From NCBI GenBank assembly GCA_030529505.1, contig JAUMWT010000013.1, positions 1 to 45,986 on the forward strand: 45,986 nucleotides of DNA. Reading direction: 5' to 3'. The position numbers and the translations under genes are program-made. Positions 1-11,796 of the stretch are shown here, in pieces. Position 1 is the stretch's first letter. Each line of letters begins with the position of its first letter. Below the pieces are notes generated by a model, which worked only from the letters and a program-made list of their open reading frames with translations, was not told the origin of the DNA and made no database searches. This DNA is from Allobrachymonas sp. GTDB lineage: Bacteria; Pseudomonadota; Gammaproteobacteria; Burkholderiales; Burkholderiaceae_C.

Positions 1-229
1 TGGGTTCACTCCAGATTTGGAAGTAGGCATGTACGGTGCGCCATTTGGGAAAGTCGCTGGGCAGTGCCCGCCACTGGCAGCCGGTGCGCAGCAAGTACAG
101 CACGGCACAAAACACCTCGTACAGATCCACGCTGCGAGGCTTGGTGCGTTTGCGGGCCTGCTCCAGGATTGGAAGGATCTGTTTGAACTGCTCACGGCTG
201 ATGTCACTGGGGTAGGTTCTTTGGCGCAT
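1..229 (-). CDS. IS5-family transposase, N-terminal part (partial at window edge)
   Basis: The minus strand from 229 to the edge stays open for 76 codons, starting MRQRTYPSDISREQF and including CAVLYLLRTGCQWRALP and FPKWRTVHAYFQIW. This is the typical N-terminal DNA-binding segment (DUF4096-like) of IS5-family transposases. The catalytic DDE part would lie beyond the left edge, so intactness cannot be judged. The ATG at 227-229 sits just inside the terminal repeat, as expected for this family. Recognition rests on motif memory, not on an alignment. Confidence 0.85.
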   Translation of the reverse strand, partial: MRQRTYPSDISREQFKQILPILEQARKRTKPRSVDLYEVFCAVLYLLRTGCQWRALPSDFPKWRTVHAYFQIWSEP

Positions 230-269
230 GGCCTCAGTATGCACGCAGCAAAAGATCGTGAACAGGTTC
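1..269 (-). mobile_element. IS5-type insertion sequence, 5' end (runs off the left edge)
   Basis: This is the start of an insertion sequence read on the minus strand. Its terminal inverted repeat lies at 248-269 and reads GAACCTGTTCACGATCTT from the outside in. The transposase starts 40 bp inside this end. The outer flank is TCA (270-272), which fits a TNA-type 3-bp target. The rest of the element lies outside the window. The same terminal sequence ends the neighbouring transposase fragment at 659-679 and, with small changes, the ends of the short repeat elements found across the window. Confidence 0.8.
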
Positions 270-272
270 TCA

Positions 273-679
273 GGGATCAAGCTTCATGTCGCAGTCGACA
301 TCCAAGACTTGCCGCATGCCATCGCGGTGACAACAGCCAATGTGACCGATCGCAAGGAAGCGCTACAGGCACTGCAGCGCTGCAAACACCGATTGAAGCG
401 GGTGCAAAGCCCGCTGTGTGACAGCGGCTATGTGGGAGGCCCCTTTGCACAGGGCGTACAGGACATTCTGGGCGAGCACGTCAAGGTGCAGATAGCCAAG
501 CACAGTGAGTTGCACACGTTCAAGGTGATGCCCAAGCGCTGGATCGTGCAGCGCAGCTTTGCCTGGCTGGAGAAGAACAGAAGGCTGTGGAAGAACTGCG
601 AGAGGCTTGTGAACACCAGCTTGCAGTTCATCCATCTCGCTTTCCTGGCTCTTGTCCTCAAAAGATCGTGAACAGGTTC
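273..679 (+). pseudogene. IS5-family transposase, C-terminal fragment with its terminal repeat
   Basis: The plus-strand frame from about 273 to 671 reads GIKLHVAVD, then LCDSGYVGG, then FAWLEKNRRLWKNCER. These are the regions carrying the three catalytic acidic residues of IS5-type DDE transposases. The N-terminal third is missing: the coding part begins directly beside the terminal repeat of the opposite-strand copy (248-269). The fragment's own terminal repeat is at 659-679 and is followed by TTA. Most likely one IS copy inserted into, or recombined with, another and left this remnant. It cannot make a complete transposase. Confidence 0.85.
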
Positions 680-872
680 TTAGAAGAGTTGTGGCTAGGG
701 TAAGGTGTGTCGGCAACAGGGATGTGCTTGTTCAAGCGAGCTGGGCATGTGGCCAGATTTGCTTCAGTCGATCAGGCGCTGCAAAAACTGCTTGACGCAA
801 GCGACCCAGCCATTTGCGTGGCTGTCAAGCTTTGTTTCAATCAAATTGCAAAACTTTGGGCTGGTTCATTGT

Positions 873-1889
873 TCAAGCCTTGCGCTGCTGCAACGATTGC
901 GTGAGGCTGCGCAGGGTCTGGGTGTGGGCGTTGTCTGGCAAGTGGGCCAAGGCCGCCAGTGCCTGCTCGGCCTGTTGATTGGCTTGGCTGCGGGCGGCTT
1001 GCAAGGCGCCGCTGTTGCGCACCACAGCTTGCACTTCTTGCAGTAGGATTGGGGCCAGCATGGCCGCTTGCTCGGCTGCGCTGGCAGAGGGCGCGCTGAA
1101 TCGCTCAATTACGCCGCGCAGCCATTCAGCCTGCGCGGGTGCTGCCATTTGCTGTGCCAGGATCAATGGTAGGGTGGGCTTGCCTTCGCGCAGGTCGTCG
1201 CCCAGGTTCTTGCCGAGCGCATCTACGCTGCCGTCGTAATCGAGCACGTCGTCGATGATCTGGAACGCCGTGCCCACCGCCTGCCCGTAGCGGGCGCAGT
1301 GTTCTTCGCATTCGGGGCTGCTGCGGCTGAGCACGGCACCCAGGCGGGCGCTGGCCTCGAACAGTTTGGCGGTTTTGGCGCGGATGACGCGCAGGTAGTC
1401 GTCTGTATCCAGCGCGGTGTTGCCCAAGTGCATGAGTTGCAGCACCTCGCCTTCAGCGATGGTGTTGGTGGCGTCGGCCAGGATTTGCATCACGCGCAGG
1501 TCTTGCACTTGCACCATCATCTGAAAGGCGCGCGAATACAGAAAGTCGCCCACCAGCACGCTGGCGGGGTTGCCAAAGCGCGCATTGGCCGTGGGCCGGC
1601 CGCGGCGCAAACTGGATTCGTCCACCACATCGTCGTGCAGCAGGGTAGCGGTGTGGATGAATTCGACCACGGCGGCGAGCCGGTGGTGCTCGCTGCCCGT
1701 GTAGCCCAAGGCGCCAGCCAGCAGCAGCAGCAGGGCCGGGCGCAGGCGCTTGCCGCCGGCCTGAATCAGGTGCTGCGACACTTCTGCCACGAGCGGAACG
1801 CCGGTGTGCAGGCTGGTGTGGATCAGGCGATCAACGGCCTGCATGTCGGCCGCGATGACCGGAAAGACAGAAGGGGCTGGGGCGTGCAA
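873..1889 (-). CDS. ispB: Octaprenyl/polyprenyl diphosphate synthase
   Basis: This trans-type polyprenyl synthase condenses isopentenyl diphosphate onto a growing all-trans chain to make the side chain of ubiquinone; it is cytosolic or membrane-associated. The 338-residue product has GGKRLRP near residue 45, the first aspartate-rich motif DDVVD at 86-90 and the second, DDVLD, at 213-217, both intact. The start is a TTG at 1887-1889 with an AAGGAC ribosome site 8 nt upstream. It gives an N-terminus of the usual family length; the first in-frame ATG (about 1844) would cut into the conserved start. In related genomes ispB is divergent from rplU-rpmA, but here a small unrelated membrane protein takes that place. 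Confidence 0.93.
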   Translation of the reverse strand: MHAPAPSVFPVIAADMQAVDRLIHTSLHTGVPLVAEVSQHLIQAGGKRLRPALLLLLAGALGYTGSEHHRLAAVVEFIHTATLLHDDVVDESSLRRGRPTANARFGNPASVLVGDFLYSRAFQMMVQVQDLRVMQILADATNTIAEGEVLQLMHLGNTALDTDDYLRVIRAKTAKLFEASARLGAVLSRSSPECEEHCARYGQAVGTAFQIIDDVLDYDGSVDALGKNLGDDLREGKPTLPLILAQQMAAPAQAEWLRGVIERFSAPSASAAEQAAMLAPILLQEVQAVVRNSGALQAARSQANQQAEQALAALAHLPDNAHTQTLRSLTQSLQQRKA

Positions 1890-2064
1890 AGGGGCCGTCC
1901 TTGAAAGAAATGGATAAAGAGTCAGGCGCAGGCAAAACGGTCAGGCTTGCAAAAATGCTGTGTGCTGCCGCTATTCGCGATGGGGAAATTATAAAATACG
2001 CGCATTTCACATAAAGAATGCGCATGAGGTGGGCGTCAATATGGAGCGAGTTGCTGTTTGATCA

Positions 2065-2514
2065 ATGGCAAGTATTGATTTTGTGAAGCAGCAACAGCTT
2101 GATTTGAAAAGGGCAATGGCTGTGTTTGATTTAAAAAGAATTGTTTTCTGGTCGATTTGTTTTTCGCCAACCTTGCTGATGCTTGCACCGCTCATGTACT
2201 TTGTTTGGGAAGAGGTGGTGCTTTATCCAGGCCCCTGTATTGGCAGGGGCTGCGCCTTTGGGGAGGCTATTGCCATGATGGCGCTTTTTTCGGTTTTAGT
2301 GATGACTTGGATTGCGCATGCGATAGAGGCGATTGCTATTTTGTTGGTGAGAAAAGATAAAGGCAGAATGTGGCTCTCTGGCGTTGCTGGCGTGAGCTAT
2401 TCAGGCATCAGAAAAATATTGATTTCATGGGCTTTGGCTTACCCGCTTGTAATGGGTTTTTTGACGTTGATGGCGCTTTCTGTGATGTTTGATAGGGGTC
2501 CTGACGTTCCCTGA
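2065..2514 (+). CDS. Small hypothetical membrane protein
   Basis: I do not recognise the family. The 149-residue product has two clear hydrophobic stretches (about residues 27-48 and 68-95) and a third near the C-terminus (about 120-142), so it is probably an inner-membrane protein with three to four segments. The charged N-terminus (FVKQQQLDLKRAMAVFDLKR) would stay in the cytoplasm. The ATG at 2065 follows a weak GGAGCGAG about 15 nt upstream. Base composition is clearly more AT-rich than its neighbours, which suggests acquisition from elsewhere. It converges on the lipoprotein gene at 2667-3077, with a terminator between them. Confidence 0.6.
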   Translation: MASIDFVKQQQLDLKRAMAVFDLKRIVFWSICFSPTLLMLAPLMYFVWEEVVLYPGPCIGRGCAFGEAIAMMALFSVLVMTWIAHAIEAIAILLVRKDKGRMWLSGVAGVSYSGIRKILISWALAYPLVMGFLTLMALSVMFDRGPDVP

Positions 2515-2592
2515 GCAGTTTGACAAAAATCTCTTTTTTTATTCACTTGGTTTTGCTTGCCTGTCCTGATTTTTGGCGGATCTTGCATCATC

Positions 2593-2640
2593 AAAAGACC
2601 GCCGCACACAGCGCGAATGCTGCTTGCGGCGGTTTTGTTT
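2593..2640. terminator. Bidirectional rho-independent terminator
   Basis: Arms ACCGCCGCA (2598-2606) and TGCGGCGGT (2625-2633) pair perfectly. A T-rich tail follows on the plus strand and CTTTT on the minus strand. It lies between two convergent genes and can serve both. Confidence 0.85.
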
Positions 2641-2666
2641 TGACGGACAAGAGTCGCGTTCGGGCT

Positions 2667-3077
2667 TTACGGGCGGGCCACGCGCCAGTTGCCGTTGAGC
2701 AGGCCGTCGCCCAGCTTGTCGCCGGGCTTCGTGTCTTTGACGAAGTAGTACAGCGGCATGCCTTTGTAGGCCCATTGCTTGCTGCCATCGGTGCGCGTGA
2801 TGATGGTGTAGTCACCCAGCGGTTGCGCCTTGCTTTCCACGCCCAGGGGCGGCCAGTTGACGGCGCATTGGCCGTTGCAGACCGAGGTGCCGCTGTTGGC
2901 GCTGTCTTTGGCAAAGGTGTAAAGCGTCATGCCCTTGGGGCCGATGAGCACGCCATCGCGCGATTGCGTGGGTGTGCTTTTGCCTGGCATGGCGGAGTCG
3001 GCCATCTTCTGGGCGCTGCCACAGGCCGTCAAAGCGGCGGTTGCAGCGGCAATGGCGATGAGTTTGCTGAAAGTCAT
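2667..3077 (-). CDS. Secreted-repeat lipoprotein (COG4315 type)
   Basis: The 136-residue protein starts with a lipoprotein signal (MTFSKLIAIAAATAALTAC); the lipobox LTAC puts the lipidated cysteine at residue 19. The mature part has two copies of the 'secreted repeat of unknown function' pattern: GPKGMTLYTFAKD with CNGQCAVNWPPL, then WAYKGMPLYYFVKD with GDKLGDG. Family members are small envelope lipoproteins without a known biochemical role. The ATG has a good AAGGAG site 7 nt upstream. It is a single gene ending at the shared terminator at 2593-2640. Confidence 0.85.
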   Translation of the reverse strand: MTFSKLIAIAAATAALTACGSAQKMADSAMPGKSTPTQSRDGVLIGPKGMTLYTFAKDSANSGTSVCNGQCAVNWPPLGVESKAQPLGDYTIITRTDGSKQWAYKGMPLYYFVKDTKPGDKLGDGLLNGNWRVARP

Positions 3078-3245
3078 GATCGATTCTCCTTGCGGTGATT
3101 GATTGAATGAATCATCAAAAGTCGGGCTGGCAGTGTAAACCGTGCTTGGCCTTTGCCCGCTTTCTGGTTTGGCAAGTCTGTTGGTGCGGCCTGCCGCGAA
3201 TGCTCATGGAAGGAGGGTTGGTAACAGCGTGGCGACAGCGAAACC

Positions 3246-3659
3246 TCAGCCTTCCAATCCCTTGCCGCCTTGCCCGTCTGCGCTTTCGATCAGCTCGATT
3301 TTGTAGCCGTCGGGGTCTTGCACGAAGGCGATGACGGTGCTGCCGCCTTTCACCGGCCCGGCCTCGCGCGTGATGGTGCCGCCCGCGGTGCGGATGCGTT
3401 CCACGGCTGCGGCGGCATCGGGCACGCCCAGCGCCAAATGGCCATAGGCGGTGCCCATGTCGTAGTGGGTGGTGCCGTAGTTGTAGGTCAGCTCCAGCTC
3501 GGCCTGTTCGGGGTTGCTGTCAAAGCCCAGAAAGGCCAGGGTGTATTGGTATTCGGGGTTGTCAGACGTGCGCAGCAGGCGCATGCCGATGACGCGGGTG
3601 TAAAAGTCGATGGAGCGCTGCAAATCGCCAACGCGCAGCATGGTGTGCAGGATACGCAT
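3246..3659 (-). CDS. gloA: Lactoylglutathione lyase (glyoxalase I)
   Basis: Glyoxalase I isomerises the hemithioacetal of methylglyoxal and glutathione to S-lactoylglutathione in the cytosol. The 137-residue product starts [13 protein letters not shown] like the well-known bacterial enzymes. The four metal ligands are present as His5, Glu56, His74 and Glu122, the set used by the nickel-dependent bacterial type. An in-frame ATG seven codons upstream (3680) exists, but the inner ATG matches the family's N-terminus and neither has a strong ribosome site. It appears to be monocistronic. Confidence 0.93.
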   Translation of the reverse strand: MRILHTMLRVGDLQRSIDFYTRVIGMRLLRTSDNPEYQYTLAFLGFDSNPEQAELELTYNYGTTHYDMGTAYGHLALGVPDAAAAVERIRTAGGTITREAGPVKGGSTVIAFVQDPDGYKIELIESADGQGGKGLEG

Positions 3660-3958
3660 GGTTGTTACTCGGGAGGTCAATGAATGGATCGGGGCATTTT
3701 ATAAACCGCCATCCACCGAAGCTGCAACGCGCTGGATTGCCCTGGCGCAGGTGTTTTGGGCCTTGTTGCGGCAGAGGCACGGGCAGCTTGCATGGCGCGT
3801 GGCTGGGCCAGGCAATCCGCGCGATCGGGCAATCAGTCAATCAGGCGTTGGAAGTCCGCGTGGATTGGGTTCGGCAAACTTGCAGGCGGGCGCATCGTCC
3901 CCATATGCGCAGCACGGCGCAACCGTTTCATCAACCCCTTTCAAGAAAACCTCTGCCC

Positions 3959-4957
3959 ATGAAGATCAGCGACATCCAGAACATCTTGCGCATTGCCGTG
4001 TTGGCCTCGTTTGCCGATGGCGCCAAGCACGAACGCGAGCGCGAGGCCATCAAGAACATTGCCGATGGCCTGGGCCAGGCCGAGGGGGTGAAGCTGCCCG
4101 CGCTGTATCAAGACGCCCTGCTCAAGCGCGTGACGCTGGAGCAAGCCGCTGCCGCCCTGGGCAGCGACGAAGCGCGTCATCTGGCTTACGAAATGGCCGT
4201 GTGTGTGTGCGATGCCGATGGCGCCGTCAGCCCGGCCGAGCGCCAGTTTCTGGCCAGCTTGCAGCAGGCGCTGGCCCTGCCCGCCAGCGAGGCGCAAGCC
4301 TTTGACCAGCAAGCCGCCGAGTTGGTGACGCTGGATGGCATCAGCGTGCTGCCCCCGGCGGTGCCTGCGGCCGCGCAAGCGTCTGGGGCATCTGCAGCAG
4401 CGCCAGCCCGTGGCCCGCAAGTGGATCGCGCCGCGCTGGAATCACGCATCCAAAGTGCCGCCATCACCAACGGCGCGTTGGAGCTGTTGCCCGAAACCTT
4501 GTCCACCATGGCCATCATCCCGCTGCAAATGCGGCTGGTGTACGCCATTGGCAAAGCCTACGGCTACGAGCTGGACAGCGGCCACATCAAGGACTTTTTG
4601 GCCACCGTGGGCGTGGGCCTGACCTCGCAATACCTGGAGCAGGCCGGGCGCAAACTCATCGGCGGGCTGCTGAAAAAAGTGGGCGGCAAAGGCCTTGGCG
4701 GCATGCTGGGCGGCGTGGGCAAGCAGGCCGTGGGTTCGGGCATGAGCTTTGCCAGCACCTATGCGCTGGGCCATGTGGCGCTGGCGTATTACGAGGGCGG
4801 GCGCCAGCTTTCGGCGCAAATGCTCAAGGATGCCTACAGCCGCCTCGTCGGCCAGGGCCAGCAATTGCAAACGCAGCTGCTGCCGGATATTCGCCAGCGT
4901 GCGCAAACCCTCAACATGACCGAAATCATGAACCTGGTGCGCGCTCAGGGGCGTTAA
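3959..4957 (+). CDS. TerB-like / DUF697-like protein of unknown function
   Basis: The 332-residue product has two parts. Residues 1-125 resemble the tellurite-resistance TerB helical fold: FADGAKHEREREAIKNIADG and a second CDADGAVSPAERQFL, each with the acidic D-G/E pattern typical of the family. Residues about 165-332 resemble the DUF697/YcjF-type domain, with STMAIIPLQMRLVYAIGKAYG and a glycine-rich stretch (GGKGLGGMLGGVGKQAVGSG) that may insert in the membrane. The frame is open further upstream, but the ATG at 3959 begins the conserved part. A role in stress or metal sensing would be guesswork. Confidence 0.75.
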   Translation: MKISDIQNILRIAVLASFADGAKHEREREAIKNIADGLGQAEGVKLPALYQDALLKRVTLEQAAAALGSDEARHLAYEMAVCVCDADGAVSPAERQFLASLQQALALPASEAQAFDQQAAELVTLDGISVLPPAVPAAAQASGASAAAPARGPQVDRAALESRIQSAAITNGALELLPETLSTMAIIPLQMRLVYAIGKAYGYELDSGHIKDFLATVGVGLTSQYLEQAGRKLIGGLLKKVGGKGLGGMLGGVGKQAVGSGMSFASTYALGHVALAYYEGGRQLSAQMLKDAYSRLVGQGQQLQTQLLPDIRQRAQTLNMTEIMNLVRAQGR

Positions 4958-5181
4958 AAGCTGATTCGCTCAAACTGTGCCCGATATGCGGCATGGTGAG
5001 CGCTATGACAAAGGCCAGAAGGGCCAAAGGGGCTGGGGCTGTCGAAGAATGGGGCGCTTTGGGCCCCATTGTTTTGAAGCATGGCAACATGGTGCATCAG
5101 GTGCTGCATGATGAGCAGGGCTTGGCAAAGCATTGACCACAGCATTAACGGCACCCATCGGCAAAGGCAGGAGGTTCATTC

Positions 5182-5901
5182 ATGGGCACGGTTTTGATCA
5201 TCGGCGCATCGCGTGGCATTGGGCACGAATTGGCGCGGCAATATCTGCAAGCAGGGCAGCGCGTGATCGCCACCGCGCGCGATGAATCGGCCTTGCAAGC
5301 CTTGCGCGACATGGGCGCGCAGCCGCTGCGGCTGGATGTGGCCGATGCCGCCAGCATCAGCGCCCTGGCCTGGCAGCTGGATGGCGAGCGCATCGAGCGG
5401 GCCTGGCATGTGGCGGGCGTGATGTGCAGCCGGGCCAACGCCCTGCAAGTGCCCAGCCAGGCCGAGTTTGACCGCGTGATGCACACCAATGTGCTGGGCG
5501 CGATGCAGGTGCTGTCGCAAGTGGCGCCTTTGTTGACCGAGGTGGCCGAGGCGCAGGCAGCAAACGGTTTGCCGGGTCATGCATCAGGCGATGTGCGGCT
5601 GGCCTTTGTCTCCAGCGGCATGGGGCACATCGGCAGTGTGGAAGGCTCCAACGCCTGGCTGTACCGCACCAGCAAGGCCGCGCTGAACATGGCAGTGGCT
5701 GCGGCGCAGCACAGCTATCCGCAGGTGCGCATGGTGTGCTTCCACCCCGGTTGGGTGCAAACCGACATGGGCGGCGCGCAAGCCCCGCTGAGCGTGGTCG
5801 AAAGCGCCGCTGGCCTGCGCGGCGCGCTGGAGAACTTGCCGCCCCACGATGGCCGTGCATGCTTCATGCGCTTTGACGGCACACGCTACGAGGGGTGGTG
5901 A
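5182..5901 (+). CDS. Short-chain dehydrogenase/reductase (C-factor-like)
   Basis: A 239-residue classical-fold SDR. The nucleotide-binding motif is GASRGIG at residues 8-14, with VLII before it. Asp52 follows in LRLDVAD, the serine in FVSSGMG, and the active pair appears as YRTSK near residue 161. The shape, with a short C-terminal region, resembles C-factor/CsgA-type SDRs and YciK-like oxidoreductases. The substrate cannot be predicted. The start has a strong GGAGG site (5171-5175). It is a single gene converging with metH. Confidence 0.85.
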   Translation: MGTVLIIGASRGIGHELARQYLQAGQRVIATARDESALQALRDMGAQPLRLDVADAASISALAWQLDGERIERAWHVAGVMCSRANALQVPSQAEFDRVMHTNVLGAMQVLSQVAPLLTEVAEAQAANGLPGHASGDVRLAFVSSGMGHIGSVEGSNAWLYRTSKAALNMAVAAAQHSYPQVRMVCFHPGWVQTDMGGAQAPLSVVESAAGLRGALENLPPHDGRACFMRFDGTRYEGW

Positions 5902-5960
5902 GAGGTAGTGAAGGCTGGGCCAAGCCGCGTCCGCCCCTTGTTGGGCTGGCCGATGCCTGT

Positions 5961-6000
5961 ACTGTTGCTCGCCCCATTGCTTGCGTTGGCGAGCAACAGT
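5961..6000. terminator. Perfect 13-bp hairpin between convergent genes
   Basis: ACTGTTGCTCGCC at 5961-5973 pairs perfectly with GGCGAGCAACAGT at 5988-6000 around a 14-nt loop. There is no T-run on either side, so it is not a classic intrinsic terminator. It lies between the ends of the SDR gene and metH and may block read-through or protect a 3' end. Confidence 0.45.
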
Positions 6001-6110
6001 TGGGCGTTGCTGAATCAGCCCATTCCCTGCCCGTTTGATGAAGGCCCTTGGGTCCGTAGGTGCGCCGCCACAGCGGGGCACACTGCGTCACGGATCTCTT
6101 GAGGGATCAC

Positions 6111-8864
<2,754 letters not shown>

Positions 8865-9678
8865 GGGTGAATCGTTCCTGGCGAGAAGAAAAAGAGCGAA
8901 AAATCAATTCATCAAATGTGATTGGCTGTGCGCTTGAGCCTTGAATCGGGCAGAGTGCTCCGCCCTTGCCCGGCTTGGCCTGCCCTGATGCAGCGCAGGG
9001 CTGCATGCGCGTGGCCGAAAGCTGGCGGCCAGTGCCTGCGGGGCTGGCAGCCGCATTCGCATCAACCGTGCAAACACGGCCTTGAGCACACACAAGGCAT
9101 CCTTGCCGTTGAAGCCTTGCTGCTGGGGCCTGGGCAAGCTGCAGGGCGCGCCGACGCAGGGCTATGTGTGGGTGGTGTAGGCGGCTTCTTGCCATCATGG
9201 GCTACGCAGCATCGGTTCGCGCATGCCGCATTGCTGCACAAGCAAGACGCAAACCAGGATGCAGGGGCTGATACAAGATGGCGCAGCAGCGCATCCAGGC
9301 AGGCGGTTCAAACGACCGCGCATCATAGGGCCAGTCGGCCGTTTTTGCTTGCGCAAGGACTTGGAACACCCACGAAAAACGCCGGTGTGCCGCGCGGATG
9401 GCGGGTGGAGGAAAACGCTTGTGGCCGTTTGCAAGACTGGCGCTTGCTTGAAGCAATGTCACAATGCCGCCAATAGGGTCGCTCCATGCCTGTGTCTGGC
9501 GCATGGATCATGGATGCACGCGAGGCGGCCGGTGCTCGTTGGCCCCGCTGATGTGCACAGCCCCTTTTGCTTTTCCTGCCGCATGCCAGCGCAGGCGGCA
9601 CAAGTCGTGCGGGCAGGTGCTTGCGCGAGCAATCAAGCGGTGCCACATTCGCGACGTGATGGATAGGGAGATTTTACC
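8865..9678. other. 814-bp stretch without a convincing gene
   Basis: Short frames exist on both strands but none has a recognisable domain, a good start site or typical composition. I looked on the minus strand for a leader upstream of metH and found neither the cobalamin riboswitch core nor a clear S-adenosylhomocysteine riboswitch consensus. It may hold the metH promoter and decayed sequence. Confidence 0.4.
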
Positions 9679-10176
9679 GTGCCTCATCGAATGGCCGTTC
9701 AACTGCTGAGCTCGGCCGCCAGCATCGCGCCTTTTACCGAGGAAGAGGCCGCCGCCCTCGTGCAGCGCATGCACCCCTACACCATTCCGGCAGGCGAACG
9801 CTTTTTGGTCGAAGATGAACACAGAGACACCGACTTCATGATGCTCATCCTCGATGGCGAAGTCGTGGTGGAATCGCACATTGCCGAAGATCAGGTGCTC
9901 ACCGTCAACATCCTGCGCGCGGGCAGTTGGGTGGGCGAACTGGCCCTGCTGGATGGCAGCCCGCGCCAGGCCGACTGCCGCGCCTCGGACGATGGCGACG
10001 TACTCTGCGCCATCATCAGCCGGCGTGAACTGCTGGCCTTGCTCGAAACCGAGCCGCGCCTGGTCGCCAAACTCACCCTGTTGCTGGCTACCAACATCAG
10101 CGCCGTATTGCGCGACATGCACCAAAAAATGTGCAGATACGCCGAGATCCGAAACGCAATTCGCACAACGCTTTAA
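9679..10176 (+). CDS. Cyclic-nucleotide-binding-domain protein (no HTH)
   Basis: The 165-residue product is one cNMP-binding beta-barrel: PFTEEEAAALVQRMHPYTIPAGE, then LILDGEVVV, and the phosphate-binding cassette region AGSWVGELALLDGSPRQAD. The Gly-Glu of the cassette is present, while the usual Arg is followed by Gln. A long helix follows, but there is no helix-turn-helix, so it is not a full Crp/Fnr regulator. The start is a GTG at 9679 with AGGGAG 9 nt upstream; an ATG lies five codons in. It is probably a sensor or regulatory subunit for an unknown partner. Confidence 0.8.
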   Translation: MPHRMAVQLLSSAASIAPFTEEEAAALVQRMHPYTIPAGERFLVEDEHRDTDFMMLILDGEVVVESHIAEDQVLTVNILRAGSWVGELALLDGSPRQADCRASDDGDVLCAIISRRELLALLETEPRLVAKLTLLLATNISAVLRDMHQKMCRYAEIRNAIRTTL

Positions 10177-10468
10177 GTTTGGGCTGCAAGGGATAGGTGA
10201 AAACGTCAGCCTCGCGTCAAACCGGCAAGAGTGGCGGCTAAGGTGTCGCCCCAACGCGACAAGCCTGTTGCCTGTGTGCAACAAATCACAGATAAATTGA
10301 GCAAACCCTTTGCAGATCGGCCCAAGGTCTGGTGCAATAGAGCCAGCTTCCGATAAGGAGGTTGGCCCGGGGAGCCGGGAGCTTTGCGATCCAGGCATTT
10401 CCTGCAATGCAAAGCTCACAACAGGAAAATCCTCCGGCGCCCTCTGTTTAACCTTGGAGAAACTTGCA

Positions 10469-11572
10469 ATGAAAAAATCTCTGATTGCTGTTGCCGCTCT
10501 GGCTGCTGTGGGCGCTGCTTCCGCACAATCTTCCGTGACACTGTACGGTGTTGTTGACGCTGGCTATGGTGTTGAACGAGTTAAAAACAAAGTCACTACT
10601 GTCACTGGTAACGTTTCTGCGACTACTGCCAGCAGAACGCGTACCGCAGGCTTGATCTCTGGTGGCTTGTCCGGTAGCCGCTGGGGTTTGAAGGGCCAAG
10701 AAGATTTGGGTAACGGCTTGTCTGCTGTATTCAACGTTGAGGCTGGCTTCAACTCTACTAATGGTGCTTTCAATGCAGGCGGTTTCAATCGTCGCTCGGT
10801 AGTGGGTTTGAAGGGTAGTTTTGGTCAAGTTCTGCTGGGTCGCGATTACACTCCTGTGGACTCCATTGCTGGTGACTACCAGGCTATCTCTAAAGTCACC
10901 GAAGACGAATTGACCAAAGGCTTCAATACTGGCCGTTACAGCGGTGTTCACTACTCCGGCGAATTCGGTGGCGTAGGTGTGAATGCATTCATTGGTTACG
11001 ATGACAAGAAAACCACTAGCGCGACTGGTATGACCCGTACCCGCGCTGAAGGTTATGGCGTTGGTGTGAGCTACTCTGGCGGTCCTGTGACTGTGGGCGC
11101 GGCTGTTCAGCAATTCCGCGATAAAAATGCTACCACTACCACCCGTAAAAATACTGAGTACGGCGTTGGTGCCACCTATGATTTCACCGCTGCCAAGTTG
11201 TACGCTCACTACTTGGCTAACGATGGTGCGCATGCAGACTCCCGTCATGAGAAGCCTATGCAGCAGTTCGGCGTTGGCGTGACCGTACCTTTCGGCGCAT
11301 TTACTCTGGGCGCTCAATACGCTTATAACTACTGGAAAGCGCCTGCTGGCGTTATGGTGGCTGGTCAAGCAACTGCAAACAACGACAAGATCAAAGGGCA
11401 TGATTTTGCGCTGGAAGGTACTTACGCTTTGAGCAAGCGTACTGCTTTCTACGCTCGTGCTGCTCGCACCAACAGCTGGAAATTTAAAAACAGCTTCGTT
11501 TCCAACGGCGTGCGCAAAACTGCTCAGACTCATACCGACAGCTTTGCGGTTGGTCTGCGTCACCGCTTCTAA
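10469..11572 (+). CDS. Gram-negative trimeric porin (Omp32/OmpC-like)
   Basis: The 367-residue outer-membrane porin has a 20-residue signal peptide (MKKSLIAVAALAAVGAASAQ). The mature protein begins SSVTLYGVVDAGYG, the hallmark of Burkholderiales general porins. SRWGLKGQEDLGNGLSAVF, FNRRSVVGLKG and the loop-3 region VLLGRDYTP follow. The C-terminus ends in phenylalanine (GLRHRF), the sorting signal for BAM-mediated insertion. The ATG at 10469 begins the signal peptide and has TTGGAGA upstream. Codon choice is more AT-tolerant than in neighbouring genes, as often seen in very highly expressed porins. A strong terminator follows. Confidence 0.95.
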   Translation: MKKSLIAVAALAAVGAASAQSSVTLYGVVDAGYGVERVKNKVTTVTGNVSATTASRTRTAGLISGGLSGSRWGLKGQEDLGNGLSAVFNVEAGFNSTNGAFNAGGFNRRSVVGLKGSFGQVLLGRDYTPVDSIAGDYQAISKVTEDELTKGFNTGRYSGVHYSGEFGGVGVNAFIGYDDKKTTSATGMTRTRAEGYGVGVSYSGGPVTVGAAVQQFRDKNATTTTRKNTEYGVGATYDFTAAKLYAHYLANDGAHADSRHEKPMQQFGVGVTVPFGAFTLGAQYAYNYWKAPAGVMVAGQATANNDKIKGHDFALEGTYALSKRTAFYARAARTNSWKFKNSFVSNGVRKTAQTHTDSFAVGLRHRF

Positions 11573-11610
11573 TTCTTCGGGCCTAATAAGGCCCTGGAGT
11601 TAAAGCAGAT

Positions 11611-11640
11611 AAAAAGCCTCCCTTCGGGGAGGCTTTTTTA
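11611..11640 (+). terminator. Rho-independent terminator of the porin gene
   Basis: AAAAAGCCTCCC, a TTCG loop and GGGAGGCTTTTTT form a strong GC stem with a T-run, starting about 40 nt after the porin stop codon. Confidence 0.95.
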
Positions 11641-11796
11641 TTACCCAAATTTGTGTCCAAATGCCGAATGCTTGTAAATATCCGTCCCGGCGAAGGCAGG
11701 CAGGGCCAAGGGCGGGCACAATAGCCGCTTCTTTGCCTCAAAGGGGGGTGGCAAGGGTATTTGGCAAGTGCATTTCGTTTCCCATTTGCTCCGCTT

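Noticed and set aside
8865-9200. Cobalamin or SAH riboswitch before metH
   Set aside because: I could not find the conserved core blocks of either class on the minus strand.
9202-9504. A 100-codon minus-strand frame upstream of the cNMP-binding gene
   Set aside because: No domain, no ribosome site and no plausible composition.
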